Assembly: GCF_902364365.1 (NCBI RefSeq)
Contig: NZ_CABJDN010000001.1
Location: forward strand, 372,001 to 436,000
Origin: Bacteroides intestinalis
Lineage (GTDB): Bacteria; Bacteroidota; Bacteroidia; Bacteroidales; Bacteroidaceae
Reading direction: 5' to 3'
DNA: 64,000 nt
The notes below the pieces were generated by a model that was not told the origin of the DNA, did no database searches, and saw nothing but the letters and a program-made list of their open reading frames with translations. A program made the translations under genes and the position numbers. Within the stretch, counting starts at the first letter, position 1, and the number at the start of each line of letters is the position of its first letter. Below, in pieces: positions 33,554 through 42,342 of the stretch.

Positions 33554-35908
33554 TTATTTAAGTGTCAACTTTGCCGTCTTCACCGTCTGGCTGTTTCCAC
33601 CGATCATAATATTGAAGTCACCGGGTTCGGCTACGTAATTCATATCATAATCATAGAACCGGAGCAGATCACGCGTGATGGTGAATGATACTGTTTTACT
33701 TTCTCCGGCACGAAGGAAGATCTTATTGAAACCCTTTAGTTCGCGCACCGGACGGGTGATGCTTCCTACAAGATCACGGATATAGAGTTGCACTACTTCC
33801 GCACCATCGTATTTACCCGTATTGGTTACAGTAACTACGGCGGTAACAGAACTATCTTTTCCCAGTGTAGGCGTGCTCAGTGCAATGTCACTATACTGGA
33901 AGTTGGTATATGATAATCCATAACCGAAGGGATATAAGGGTTCATTATCCACATCCAGATAATTTGAACGGAACTTCTCGAACCATTTACCTTCTGCCAA
34001 CGGGCGACCGGTATTTTTATGATTGTAGAACAAAGGTATCTGGCCTACATTCTTCGGAAACGTCATCGTCAGTTTTCCACTTGGATTTACATCACCGAAC
34101 AACACATCGCCAATGGCATAAGCTGCCTCGCTACCTCCGAACCATACATTGAGGATAGCAGGTACATGTTCCTGTTCCCAATTCAGTGTCAACGGGCGAC
34201 CCGTAAACAAAGTAAGTACTACAGGCTTGCCCGTTTTCAGTAAGGCTTCCAGCAAAGTATGCTGCACATCGGGTAAGCCGAGTTCTGTGCGGCTTGAACT
34301 TTCACCACTCATTTCAGAAGATTCTCCCAGTGCAGCTACGATAACATCGGCTCCGGCTGCTACTTTCAATGCTTCGTCCAATAATTCCTGGTCCGTACGA
34401 TTGTCACGGTTCAGTGAACGACCGAACATGGTGGCACGTTCTTCGTAAGCTGCATCACCGATAAGGTTGCTACCTTTGGCGTAGGTGATGTTGACTTTGC
34501 CTGCCATCATCTCTTTCAGTCCTTCGTATAAAGAAGGATAATCGTTGAGGCGTGCAGCTACACTCCAAGTGCCCGGCATATTACTACGGGTGTTGCCGAG
34601 AGGACCGATGACTGCAACGGTGCCTTGCTTCTTTAATGGAAGCACGGGGGAGTCAGCTACGGGTGACGAGCTACGAGTGACGAGGGGCTGTGCGGTGAGG
34701 GGGGCATTCTTTAAGAGCACAAAGCTCTCGGCGGCAATCCGGCGGGCAGCATCCCGATGTTCCTTTGTAAAGATGTCCCGCTTCGGACGGTTCACATCAC
34801 AATATTTATAAGGATTGTCGAACAGGCCCAATTTATATTTTGCTTCCAATATCCGGCGGCAAGCGGTATTCAGCGTACCCATTCTCACTTTTCCTTCTTT
34901 AATGGATTTCATCAGTGTGCCGACAAAACCTTCACTTACCATATCCATGTCCACACCTGCATTCAGGGCAAGCGCACTGACGGTTTGTAAGTCGCCGACA
35001 CCATGTTCTATCATCTCCGAAATACCTGTAAAGTCTGTTACCACAAACCCTTCAAACCCCCATTGACCACGCAACAGGTCGCTCAATAGCCATTTGTTTC
35101 CAGTAGCCGGTATCCCGTCTATTTCATTGAATGAAGCCATTACGCTACCTACACCAGCTTCTACGGCAGCTTCGTACGGATACATAAACTCATTGAACAT
35201 CCGGTTGCGGCTCATATCCACTGTGTTATAATCGCGCCCGGCCTCTCCGGCTCCATACAGGGCAAAGTGCTTTACGCAAGCCATGATTTCATCATTGCGG
35301 TGTAGTTGGTCCTGCAGGTTGGCACCTTGATATCCGTATACCATTGCTTGTGCAATAGCTCCACCCAGGAACGGGTCTTCGCCCGAACCTTCACTGACAC
35401 GTCCCCAACGTGGATCACGACTGATATCTACCATCGGACTGAATGTCCATGAGATACCGTCGGCACTTGCTTCGATGGCTGCAATACGGGCAGACTTCTC
35501 AATGGCTGCCATATCCCAGGTACAAGACAATCCCAACGGAATGGGGAAGATGGTTTCGTATCCGTGTATCACGTCCATGCCGAACAACAGGGGAATACCG
35601 AGACGTGATTTCTCTACTGCCAGCTTTTGCACTTCAAGAATGCGGTCTACCCCTTTCAGGTTGAAGAGTCCGCCTACCAATCCTTTTTCAATCTTTTGTG
35701 CCACATCACTGCTCTTAGCCTGTCCTGTGGTAATATCTCCTGTGACGGGTAGGTTCAACTGTCCGATTTTCTCTTCCACAGTCATCTTTTTCATCAGCGC
35801 ATCGATGAAGCGGTCCATGTCTTGGGGAGACTTTTGCGCCTGTACGGTTGATATACCTATCAGGGCGCCCATCAACAACAAGCTTGTTTTTTTGAATATT
35901 GCTTTCAT
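33554..35908 (-). CDS. GH3 beta-glucosidase (copy 2)
   Basis: 784 residues, collinear with copy 1. Signal peptide ends STVQAQ; the nucleophile D292 is in GFVVTDFTGIS; the same sandwich and fibronectin-III-like domains are present. Periplasmic glucose release from beta-1,2-gluco-oligosaccharides is the likely role. Near residue 400, between LLKN and LPLKK, it carries about 21 residues (starting APLTAQ, ending VADSPV) where copy 1 has 10. The extra DNA (34653-34700) is a partial copy of the palindromic element. The insertion lies in a linker before the VAVIGPL strand and keeps the frame, so the enzyme is probably still active. Confidence 0.93.
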   Translation of the reverse strand: MKAIFKKTSLLLMGALIGISTVQAQKSPQDMDRFIDALMKKMTVEEKIGQLNLPVTGDITTGQAKSSDVAQKIEKGLVGGLFNLKGVDRILEVQKLAVEKSRLGIPLLFGMDVIHGYETIFPIPLGLSCTWDMAAIEKSARIAAIEASADGISWTFSPMVDISRDPRWGRVSEGSGEDPFLGGAIAQAMVYGYQGANLQDQLHRNDEIMACVKHFALYGAGEAGRDYNTVDMSRNRMFNEFMYPYEAAVEAGVGSVMASFNEIDGIPATGNKWLLSDLLRGQWGFEGFVVTDFTGISEMIEHGVGDLQTVSALALNAGVDMDMVSEGFVGTLMKSIKEGKVRMGTLNTACRRILEAKYKLGLFDNPYKYCDVNRPKRDIFTKEHRDAARRIAAESFVLLKNAPLTAQPLVTRSSSPVADSPVLPLKKQGTVAVIGPLGNTRSNMPGTWSVAARLNDYPSLYEGLKEMMAGKVNITYAKGSNLIGDAAYEERATMFGRSLNRDNRTDQELLDEALKVAAGADVIVAALGESSEMSGESSSRTELGLPDVQHTLLEALLKTGKPVVLTLFTGRPLTLNWEQEHVPAILNVWFGGSEAAYAIGDVLFGDVNPSGKLTMTFPKNVGQIPLFYNHKNTGRPLAEGKWFEKFRSNYLDVDNEPLYPFGYGLSYTNFQYSDIALSTPTLGKDSSVTAVVTVTNTGKYDGAEVVQLYIRDLVGSITRPVRELKGFNKIFLRAGESKTVSFTITRDLLRFYDYDMNYVAEPGDFNIMIGGNSQTVKTAKLTLK
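34653..34700. repeat. Partial palindromic core element inside GH3 copy 2
   Basis: Begins CAGCTACGGGTGACGAGCTA, matching the left arm of the copy at 57021, and runs into GGCTGTGCGG, the start of the core; the right arm is missing. In the gene's frame it encodes VTRSSSPVADSP, aligned with VARSPSLVAD and VAGSSSLVADSP from the other coding copies. Confidence 0.7.
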
Positions 35909-36111
35909 ATATTTCTATATTTTAAGATAATAAAATGAGCATGGGTTGTCATAAGCAATCTGACTGCGATATTTAAGAAATTTCTTGCCTATTACTAAGC
36001 CGCGCGGTAGTATTTGCTTATTCTTTCCCCCATGGTCCCTTAGCCTCCGCAAGATTTTCTGATAAACTCTGCGGTTGCACGGCTTACCGATACTTGTGGA
36101 GTTCGATTTGA
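35909..36111. other. SusD-GH3 spacer of locus 2 with inverted repeat
   Basis: 203 nt, much longer than the 75 nt at the same place in locus 1. AAGCCGCGC (35997-36005) can pair with GCACGGCTT (36077-36085) with one mismatch or G-U pair. No gene is visible. It may stabilise the upstream SusCD part of the transcript, as expected when SusCD is needed in excess of enzymes; this is inference. Confidence 0.35.
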
Positions 36112-37632
36112 TTAATAATCGGGGTTTTGTACCAATACACCGTTTGATTTATCTATCTCCGTCTGCGGCAATGGTAACAGTGCATTCTTGGGCTGATAGT
36201 TCTTACCGGCAGCCTGAAGCACTTCTTGTGCGATACCCCAACGTACGAGGTCATAGAAACGGTCGGGTTCCAAGCCCAGTTCTACGCGGCGTTCATGACG
36301 GATAGCCTCACGCAATACACTTTGATCCAGAGATTCCACTTTCGGCAGTACATTGGTCAGCGTGCCGCGAGCGTGTGCACGTACCTGTTCCAGATAACCG
36401 CTTGCTTCACCCATCAAACCTTTCTCATTGGCAGATTCAGCAGCCATCAACAAGACATCCGGATAACGGATCAGACGAATATTTACCCAAAATCCCATGC
36501 GCGTATATTTGCGGCGCAAGGTTGGGTCGGTGTAAGCCTTCTTATTGAAGTAAGCGCCCATGGCGGTGGACACGGGTGATTCTCCATAAGGCTTATTTGT
36601 GTTCTCCGGTGTGATGGGGTCTTCATTGCTGCGACGGAAGTAAAGCAGTGTAGCATCTTTACGCGGGTCGCCTTCTTCATAAGCTTTACCCAATAAGGTG
36701 GTGGCCATGTGCCAACCCCATCCCAGGTCCCAATCGCCTGCTCCACGTACGCCCTGTACTTGGCAGAATTGGCTACCAATGCTACCGTCTTCCTTCATAG
36801 CGTCGGTGGATTCGCATTGCAGTTCGAAGATACTTTCACCACAATTCTCACCTTCTACGGTGAAGACTTTATCTACCGGAGTATTCAGGTTATAAATTCC
36901 GGAATTAACGACGTCCGTAGAAGCGGTGTACATATTTTCCCAGTCGTTACGCATCATGTAAGTGCGTGCGTGCAGTGAGCGTGCGGCCCCCCAAGTGATA
37001 CGTCCTGTGTAGTCGCTGTCCCATCGCAAAGGCAGACAATCTTCAGCTGTGGTCAGGTCCTTGTCAATCTGTTCATATATCTTCTCGGCAGTTGTTTTAG
37101 GTACATTGGCATCGGATGCTTCCACTACTTTGATGGTTACCAAGGGGACTTCGCCGAAAGCACGTACCAGGTTGAAGTAGCAATAAGCGCGGAAAAACAG
37201 AGCTTCACCTTTTGTGCGGATATTCTCAGTATCGTCTTTGTTTGCGCTTTTCTCGATGTCATCCAGAATTTCATTACACTGGTAGATGATTTTATAGTTT
37301 TGACTCCAATATGCACCTAAAGGGCCGTTGGAGGCTGTGTACTCGAAATCATCGTACATGGCTGCCTGTTCACCACCGTCGCCGGCATCACTTCCTTTTT
37401 CGGAATCTTCACTACGTACCATGTGTATCATGAAAGCAGGAATACCCGCCGTGATGTCATAACCACGCATCAGGTAGTAGACGTTGTACATCTTTCCGCC
37501 TACAAGGGCGTTAGGGGCGTCGTCTTCCGTGAACTGTCCCAGCGGATCGCGGTCCAGGAAGTCATTACAAGAACTGAATGAGAAGGCGGCTGCGCCAATC
37601 AACAGTGATAGAATATATTTCTTTATCTTCAT
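36112..37632 (-). CDS. SusD-like glycan-binding lipoprotein (copy 2)
   Basis: 506 residues. The lipobox is SFSSC near residue 22 with the same SSCNDFLDRDPLGQF start as copy 1. The RagB/SusD fold is collinear throughout (FFRAYCYFNLVRAFGEVPL; RFYDLVRWG; LPLPQTEIDK). It lies 35 nt after SusC copy 2. Differences from copy 1 are spread over the middle part, where ligand loops of SusD proteins usually lie, so the two may prefer different chain lengths; that is inference. Confidence 0.95.
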   Translation of the reverse strand: MKIKKYILSLLIGAAAFSFSSCNDFLDRDPLGQFTEDDAPNALVGGKMYNVYYLMRGYDITAGIPAFMIHMVRSEDSEKGSDAGDGGEQAAMYDDFEYTASNGPLGAYWSQNYKIIYQCNEILDDIEKSANKDDTENIRTKGEALFFRAYCYFNLVRAFGEVPLVTIKVVEASDANVPKTTAEKIYEQIDKDLTTAEDCLPLRWDSDYTGRITWGAARSLHARTYMMRNDWENMYTASTDVVNSGIYNLNTPVDKVFTVEGENCGESIFELQCESTDAMKEDGSIGSQFCQVQGVRGAGDWDLGWGWHMATTLLGKAYEEGDPRKDATLLYFRRSNEDPITPENTNKPYGESPVSTAMGAYFNKKAYTDPTLRRKYTRMGFWVNIRLIRYPDVLLMAAESANEKGLMGEASGYLEQVRAHARGTLTNVLPKVESLDQSVLREAIRHERRVELGLEPDRFYDLVRWGIAQEVLQAAGKNYQPKNALLPLPQTEIDKSNGVLVQNPDY

Positions 37633-37667
37633 AATCTTTGTTGTTATGGTTATTATAATACTATCCC

Positions 37668-40600
37668 TTAGAAAGTTAAATTAAACCCGAATGTATAAAT
37701 CGCCGGCATCGGATAACTTCCGTCATCTACTCCGAAAGCAATGGCCGAACCGCCCAACTCAGGGGTATATCCCGTGTTATGCTTCCACGTTTTCAGGTTC
37801 TGAATGTTCACATAGAGCTTTAGTGCCTGCATGCCGATCTTAGAAATCAGTGCCTTATCAAAGTTGTAAGCCAATGATACGTTACGGATGCGGAAGAAGC
37901 TACCATCTTCTATATAATATTCGGAGTTCATGTTATTGATGGTATGCTTTGTATTCAGCAACGGTTGGGTATTACTGGTGCCCTCACCATGCCAACGATC
38001 CATGCGTTGCGCCATGAAGTTGAACTGACTCCAGTTGTAGTTGTCCCAGGTACGGTAAATCTGATTGCCGCCTTGTCCCATCATATCTACTGCCAACTCC
38101 CAATTTTTATAACCTACTCCGAGTGTAATACCATAAGTAATATCCGGTGTCGGATCGCCGATCATGGTACGGTCGGCTGTAGTGATTTCGCCGTCACCGT
38201 TCACGTCCTTGAACTTCAAGTCACCCGGAGTGACGGTAGCCAGCTTGTTTTTCGGTGAATTATCAATCTCTTCCTGACTCTGATAAACACCTTCTACTTT
38301 ATAGCCATAAAAGTAACCGATAGGGTAACCTGCCATTGTATAACTTTGACTCTTGTCTCCGGCAATGATGGAATATCCTTCCTGTACAAGGCTCAACACC
38401 TTATTTTTAATGGTAGTCAGATTAGCTCCGATGTTATAGTTCCAGTCGCCAATTTCGTCGCGCCAGTTCAATGCCAGTTCTACACCCAGATTCTCAATAG
38501 ATCCCAGGTTACCGATACCCGGCACGGTTCCTGAGATGCCGGGAACTTCTGCCAACAGATCTTTCGTTTTCTTCTTGTAATATACACCTTCAAAGTGCAG
38601 ACGGTTGCGGAAGAAGTTGGCTTCAGCACCTACTTCCCATGCTTCTACTTTCTCCCAACGCAGATTCGGGTTGGGCAGATAGGCAAGCTGATAACCCGGG
38701 TAGATGGCGGATGGAACACCGAATACTGCAGAATAGGCATTGCTTAGCAAAGGTTCTGCCGGATAGGCTTTATCCAGGTTCTGGTTACCCAATGTACCCC
38801 ATGATCCTTTCAGTTTCAACATATCCAGCCATTCAATGTCTTTCATCCATTCTTCTTCACTCATCAGCCAGCCAAGACCTACGGAATAGAAATTCTGCCA
38901 TTGATTGCCTGTATACGAAAAGGCGGAAGAGCCGTCGCGACGGTAAGAACCGTTGAACAGGTATTTACCTTTATAATTATAGAGGATACGTGCCAGTACA
39001 GATACCGTAGAACGCTCCCACTGTGTACTACCATTGGTAGCAGTAGCTGCATCACCAATGCTTACATACCATTTGTCAGAGTTATCCGGTATGACCAGCC
39101 CTACACCTTGTGTGCGTCCGGCATTCAGGTTTTCGAGTTTATTGTAATAGGTTGTGAAACCGGCGGTGGCTGTCAGGCTGTGATCACCCCATGAATTGGT
39201 ATAGGTCAACAGATAGTCACTCTGCACTTTCATTTCCGTTTCTTTAGCCTGGGTGACTCCGGTCTTGCCGTTACCCAATGTGGCTATATCTCCTTCCGCA
39301 CTGGCGTCATATACCTGAATAATCGGTGTATAAGTCCGTGTGCTGTTTGAAGCATAATCTAGTGAGAACATGGCTTTGAACTGGAAATGTTTCAGGAAGT
39401 CCCATTGCCCGTATATATTGCCCGAACCACGGTAGTTCTCTGCTTTTGTAGTGTTCGCTTTCAGGTCAACGTCTACCATCGGGTTATTCATCTGTGCTTT
39501 CTGGAATCCGGGAAGGGAAGTATATAAACCATATTCCTTATTATATACCTCGGCCACCGGAGCTGCACGCAAGGCAGTGGCAACACTCTTTGAATCGGCC
39601 GGCAACATACGTGCGCCGTTGAATTGGAAACCTACTTTGAAGTTATCCGTCACTTTATAATCATTGCTGATGTTCAGTGTGATTTTGCTATACTTTTCAT
39701 GTTTGATGTTTCCTTGTTCGTAGGCATAGCCCGCACCGAGGTAGAAGCTATGTTTATCGGAAGCACCTGTGATACTGATGTTATTGTTAGTGATGAATCC
39801 GGTCTGGAAGATTTCGTCCTGCCAGTTGGTGTTGCCTGTCCAGTCCGAGAAATTATATTCCGGATTACCTTCATTTCTTAACTGTTCGTTATACAGCAAC
39901 TTGAAGCCATCTGCGTCCACCATCGCAATCTTGTTGGTAATGGCCTTGAAGCCAAACGAACCGTTGATGTTTACGCGGGTCTGTCCTTCTTTAGCTTTCT
40001 TGGTGGTGATGATGATAACACCATTGGCACCACGTACACCGAAGATGGCAAGTGAAGATGGGTCTTTCAGAATTTCCATAGACTCAATGTCCTGTGGATT
40101 CAGGAAGTTGATGTTGTCATTGAACAGGCCGTCTACTACGTACAATGGTTTGTAACCGTTGATAGAGTTTGTACCGCGTACACGGATTTCCGGGTCGGCA
40201 CCAGCCTTACCGGAGTTGATGATTTGTACACCGGCCACTTTTCCTTGCAGGGCAGACAGTGGGTTGGCAACCGGTTTGTTGGCAATCTCATCCCCTTTGA
40301 TATTGGTGATAGATCCCGTCAGGTCGCGTTTTTTTGCGCTACCATAACCGATGACTACTGTTTCGGCAAGCATTTGTGAGTCTTCTTTCAACTGTACATT
40401 GATGACATTGCGGTTGCCTACCTTGATGCTTTGCTTCTCCATACCTACGTATGAGAATTCGAGGGTAGCATCTGCAGGAACTTGGATCGAGTAATCGCCA
40501 TCCAGTCCGGTCACTACACCGGTGTTGGTTCCTTGTACCACTATGGATACACCAATCAACGGTTCTTTAAATGAATCGGTAACAACACCTGTTACAGTGT

Positions 40601-40706
40601 GTTCCTGAGAGAATGCGGCAGTGCCTATCAACAGGAAACATGCCGTCAAGAATAGATTTTTAAGCCTTAGGGCTCTCTTCATAGGAGGGTTCAGGTTTCT
40701 CTTCAT
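37668..40706 (-). CDS. SusC-like TonB-dependent importer (copy 2)
   Basis: 1012 residues, exactly the length of copy 1. The carboxypeptidase-like domain (VTGVVTDSFKEPLIGVSIVV), the boundary motif ETVVIGYGSAKKRDLTGSI, the plug and the barrel ending GFNLTF are all in the same order. The N-terminus has one longer basic stretch before the signal peptide (MKRNLNPPMKRALRLKN), and an internal Met at codon 9 could be an alternative start. It is the first gene of locus 2. A pair of small palindromes lies about 170-200 nt upstream. Confidence 0.95.
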   Translation of the reverse strand: MKRNLNPPMKRALRLKNLFLTACFLLIGTAAFSQEHTVTGVVTDSFKEPLIGVSIVVQGTNTGVVTGLDGDYSIQVPADATLEFSYVGMEKQSIKVGNRNVINVQLKEDSQMLAETVVIGYGSAKKRDLTGSITNIKGDEIANKPVANPLSALQGKVAGVQIINSGKAGADPEIRVRGTNSINGYKPLYVVDGLFNDNINFLNPQDIESMEILKDPSSLAIFGVRGANGVIIITTKKAKEGQTRVNINGSFGFKAITNKIAMVDADGFKLLYNEQLRNEGNPEYNFSDWTGNTNWQDEIFQTGFITNNNISITGASDKHSFYLGAGYAYEQGNIKHEKYSKITLNISNDYKVTDNFKVGFQFNGARMLPADSKSVATALRAAPVAEVYNKEYGLYTSLPGFQKAQMNNPMVDVDLKANTTKAENYRGSGNIYGQWDFLKHFQFKAMFSLDYASNSTRTYTPIIQVYDASAEGDIATLGNGKTGVTQAKETEMKVQSDYLLTYTNSWGDHSLTATAGFTTYYNKLENLNAGRTQGVGLVIPDNSDKWYVSIGDAATATNGSTQWERSTVSVLARILYNYKGKYLFNGSYRRDGSSAFSYTGNQWQNFYSVGLGWLMSEEEWMKDIEWLDMLKLKGSWGTLGNQNLDKAYPAEPLLSNAYSAVFGVPSAIYPGYQLAYLPNPNLRWEKVEAWEVGAEANFFRNRLHFEGVYYKKKTKDLLAEVPGISGTVPGIGNLGSIENLGVELALNWRDEIGDWNYNIGANLTTIKNKVLSLVQEGYSIIAGDKSQSYTMAGYPIGYFYGYKVEGVYQSQEEIDNSPKNKLATVTPGDLKFKDVNGDGEITTADRTMIGDPTPDITYGITLGVGYKNWELAVDMMGQGGNQIYRTWDNYNWSQFNFMAQRMDRWHGEGTSNTQPLLNTKHTINNMNSEYYIEDGSFFRIRNVSLAYNFDKALISKIGMQALKLYVNIQNLKTWKHNTGYTPELGGSAIAFGVDDGSYPMPAIYTFGFNLTF

Positions 40707-40873
40707 TGCATTAAATTTTTATGTGAATGATATATTGCATCAGAACAATGCAAATGAAAAAAAGATTTTGAGGTCATTCAAATCCCGGTTTTTTAACACA
40801 ATTCCTTTCGTAAAACAGGGTTTGGAAAGATGCTGGCATTTCTTTGGTAGTAAGCGTAACATCTTTGTATTAT

Positions 40874-40903
40874 CGTAATGACTATTACCGTAATGCCTGT
40901 TAC
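40874..40903. promoter_or_regulatory. Tandem 15-bp palindromic motif upstream of SusC copy 2
   Basis: CGTAATGACTATTAC (40874-40888) is followed directly by CGTAATGCCTGTTAC (40889-40903). Each contains an inverted pair (GTAAT...ATTAC, GTAA...TTAC). The 15-bp direct repeat of dyads looks like a dimeric regulator's operator. It is not present upstream of SusC copy 1. No consensus promoter could be placed confidently between it and the SusC start. Confidence 0.45.
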
Positions 40904-40952
40904 AATAATAATATCAATGAGTGTGTGCCTATTTACTAAAGGATAGTATATT

Positions 40953-41012
40953 ATGAAGTTTTATAATTGTGAAGAAGAACAAGAATTATTAGAGAATATC
41001 CGTGCGAATTAA
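40953..41012 (+). CDS. Possible 19-residue small ORF
   Basis: An ATG at 40953 opens a short frame (MKFYNCEEEQELLENIRAN) ending in TAA. It is followed 36 nt later by a bidirectional terminator that has no other plus-strand gene to serve. No ribosome-binding site stands out. It could be chance. Confidence 0.2.
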   Translation: MKFYNCEEEQELLENIRAN

Positions 41013-41046
41013 TATCTGTATTTCTTGAAATATTGAATTGTAAATA

Positions 41047-41085
41047 AAGAAAAGCCTCCGGGAAACTAATTCCGAAGGCTTTTTC
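41047..41085 (-). terminator. Bidirectional terminator after tRNA-Leu
   Basis: AAAAGCCTCCGG and CCGAAGGCTTTT pair with one mismatch around a short loop. T-runs flank both sides. It lies 33 nt past the tRNA 3' end on the minus strand and could also end a plus-strand transcript. Confidence 0.75.
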
Positions 41086-41117
41086 TTCTTACATTTTTAA
41101 CTGTATCTAAATATTTG

Positions 41118-41199
41118 TGCGGGTGATAGGACTCGAACCTACACGCCTCTCGGCACCAGATCCTAAGTCTGGCGCGGCTGCCAATTACGCCACACCCGC
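41118..41199 (-). tRNA. tRNA-Leu (anticodon UAG)
   Basis: On the minus strand: 7-bp acceptor stem (GCGGGTG / CACCCGC) with discriminator A, an anticodon stem CCAGA/TCTGG around loop CTTAGGA (anticodon TAG, reads CUA codons), a class II long variable arm (GCCGAGAGGC) and a T-arm with GGTTCGAGTCC. The 82-nt length fits a leucine tRNA. The CCA end is not encoded. Confidence 0.95.
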
Positions 41200-41223
41200 A
41201 GTGGCTTTCTTGTTAAGCGACGG

Positions 41224-41254
41224 CAAAGATAGAAAGATTTTTCTTTTCAGCAAA
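41224..41254 (-). promoter_or_regulatory. Consensus Bacteroidota promoter of tRNA-Leu
   Basis: On the minus strand TTTG (41251-41254), exactly 19 nt, then TATCTTTG (41224-41231). Both boxes match perfectly. The expected start site lies shortly before the tRNA 5' end at 41199. It is the best promoter in the window. Confidence 0.82.
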
Positions 41255-41274
41255 TAGTTTGGTGCAGAAAGTAT

Positions 41275-42306
41275 TTATTGGACCACTTTTAAGAGTTCCC
41301 GTGCCCTTTCAATGATCGTATCTATCCCCTTGTCTTCATCCTCTTTTGCCATATCTACTTTCTCATCCGGATCAATGCCGAATTCTATATGTTGCTTTTC
41401 GGCATCCAAATGTGGACTGGCAGAAAAACGTACTCCCCAACCGTTAGGAAGTTCCGAAGAAAAAGGCAAACCTGAACCACCACCGGTTTTGTCACCTACT
41501 AAAGTGACATTAGGAAAGTAGCGCATAGCGTTCACGAAATCATTCGTCGCACTGTAAGAGTGGCGATTGGTGAGAAGCATTACCTTCTTCTGCCAACGAA
41601 TGCTGTTGGATGGTTCCAGATAAATAGGTTCAGGATCAGAGAAATCGCTGTGTCCCTTTCCTGTCTTGTGCTGGATGTATCCCGTCAATACCTTTTCATT
41701 AGTGAAGCGGGAGGCAATACGCTCAGAGTAAGTAAGATTACCTCCGCCGTTATTTCGTACATCGAAAATCAGTCCGCTACATGGAGCAAGGTAGGAGAGA
41801 ACTTCGTCCAGATTACCGTTACCGACGCCATTGGAGAATGATTCGTAATAGATATACCCTATGTTGTCTTCAAGAATTTTATATTTGAGGCCACCGGCGA
41901 TACGGTAACTCTTTCCAAGATACTGCCGTTCAATGATACCCTCGTTGAAATTGCGTGGATAATCCAGGTACCAGTCCCAGTATCGGGCCATATTCGAAGA
42001 ACTGTACAGATTGACGTGACCATCCTTCAGTTCTGCCAGCATACTGTCAAGCACTTGGAATAACCCATCGTTGGGCATATTCGAAGTAATGAGAGGCTGG
42101 TACTCGTCATGAATGGCTTTCCAGTCTATCTGTTTATAGTCGAGGAAACAATATTGTTCGTCGATAATCTTCCACAAGGCTTCAAAATTGCCTTGCGGAG
42201 AGTTGTTGAACTCTTCTTCCCGAATGCAACTTGAAAACAATGGCAGCAACATGAAAAGTATTCCAAGCCACCTTAATTTAATATGATATATTCCTTTTAT
42301 TTTCAT
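41275..42306 (-). CDS. S41 family peptidase, lipoprotein
   Basis: 343 residues. The lipobox is F-S-S-C near residue 27. An N-terminal helical region precedes the C-terminal-processing-protease catalytic domain: DVRNNGGGN, the serine in TNRHSYSATND, and the lysine in LVGDKTGGGSG, the usual Ser-Lys dyad of S41. No PDZ domain is visible between the two, so it belongs to the short, PDZ-less branch common in Bacteroidota. The substrate is unknown. It is followed by tRNA-Leu, and the tRNA promoter overlaps the short spacer after its stop. The upstream DUF3316 gene lies 36 nt away, so the two may share a transcript. Confidence 0.9.
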   Translation of the reverse strand: MKIKGIYHIKLRWLGILFMLLPLFSSCIREEEFNNSPQGNFEALWKIIDEQYCFLDYKQIDWKAIHDEYQPLITSNMPNDGLFQVLDSMLAELKDGHVNLYSSSNMARYWDWYLDYPRNFNEGIIERQYLGKSYRIAGGLKYKILEDNIGYIYYESFSNGVGNGNLDEVLSYLAPCSGLIFDVRNNGGGNLTYSERIASRFTNEKVLTGYIQHKTGKGHSDFSDPEPIYLEPSNSIRWQKKVMLLTNRHSYSATNDFVNAMRYFPNVTLVGDKTGGGSGLPFSSELPNGWGVRFSASPHLDAEKQHIEFGIDPDEKVDMAKEDEDKGIDTIIERARELLKVVQ

Positions 42307-42342
42307 TATTCTATCACCTTAACACGCTGTCGCTTTATCACT

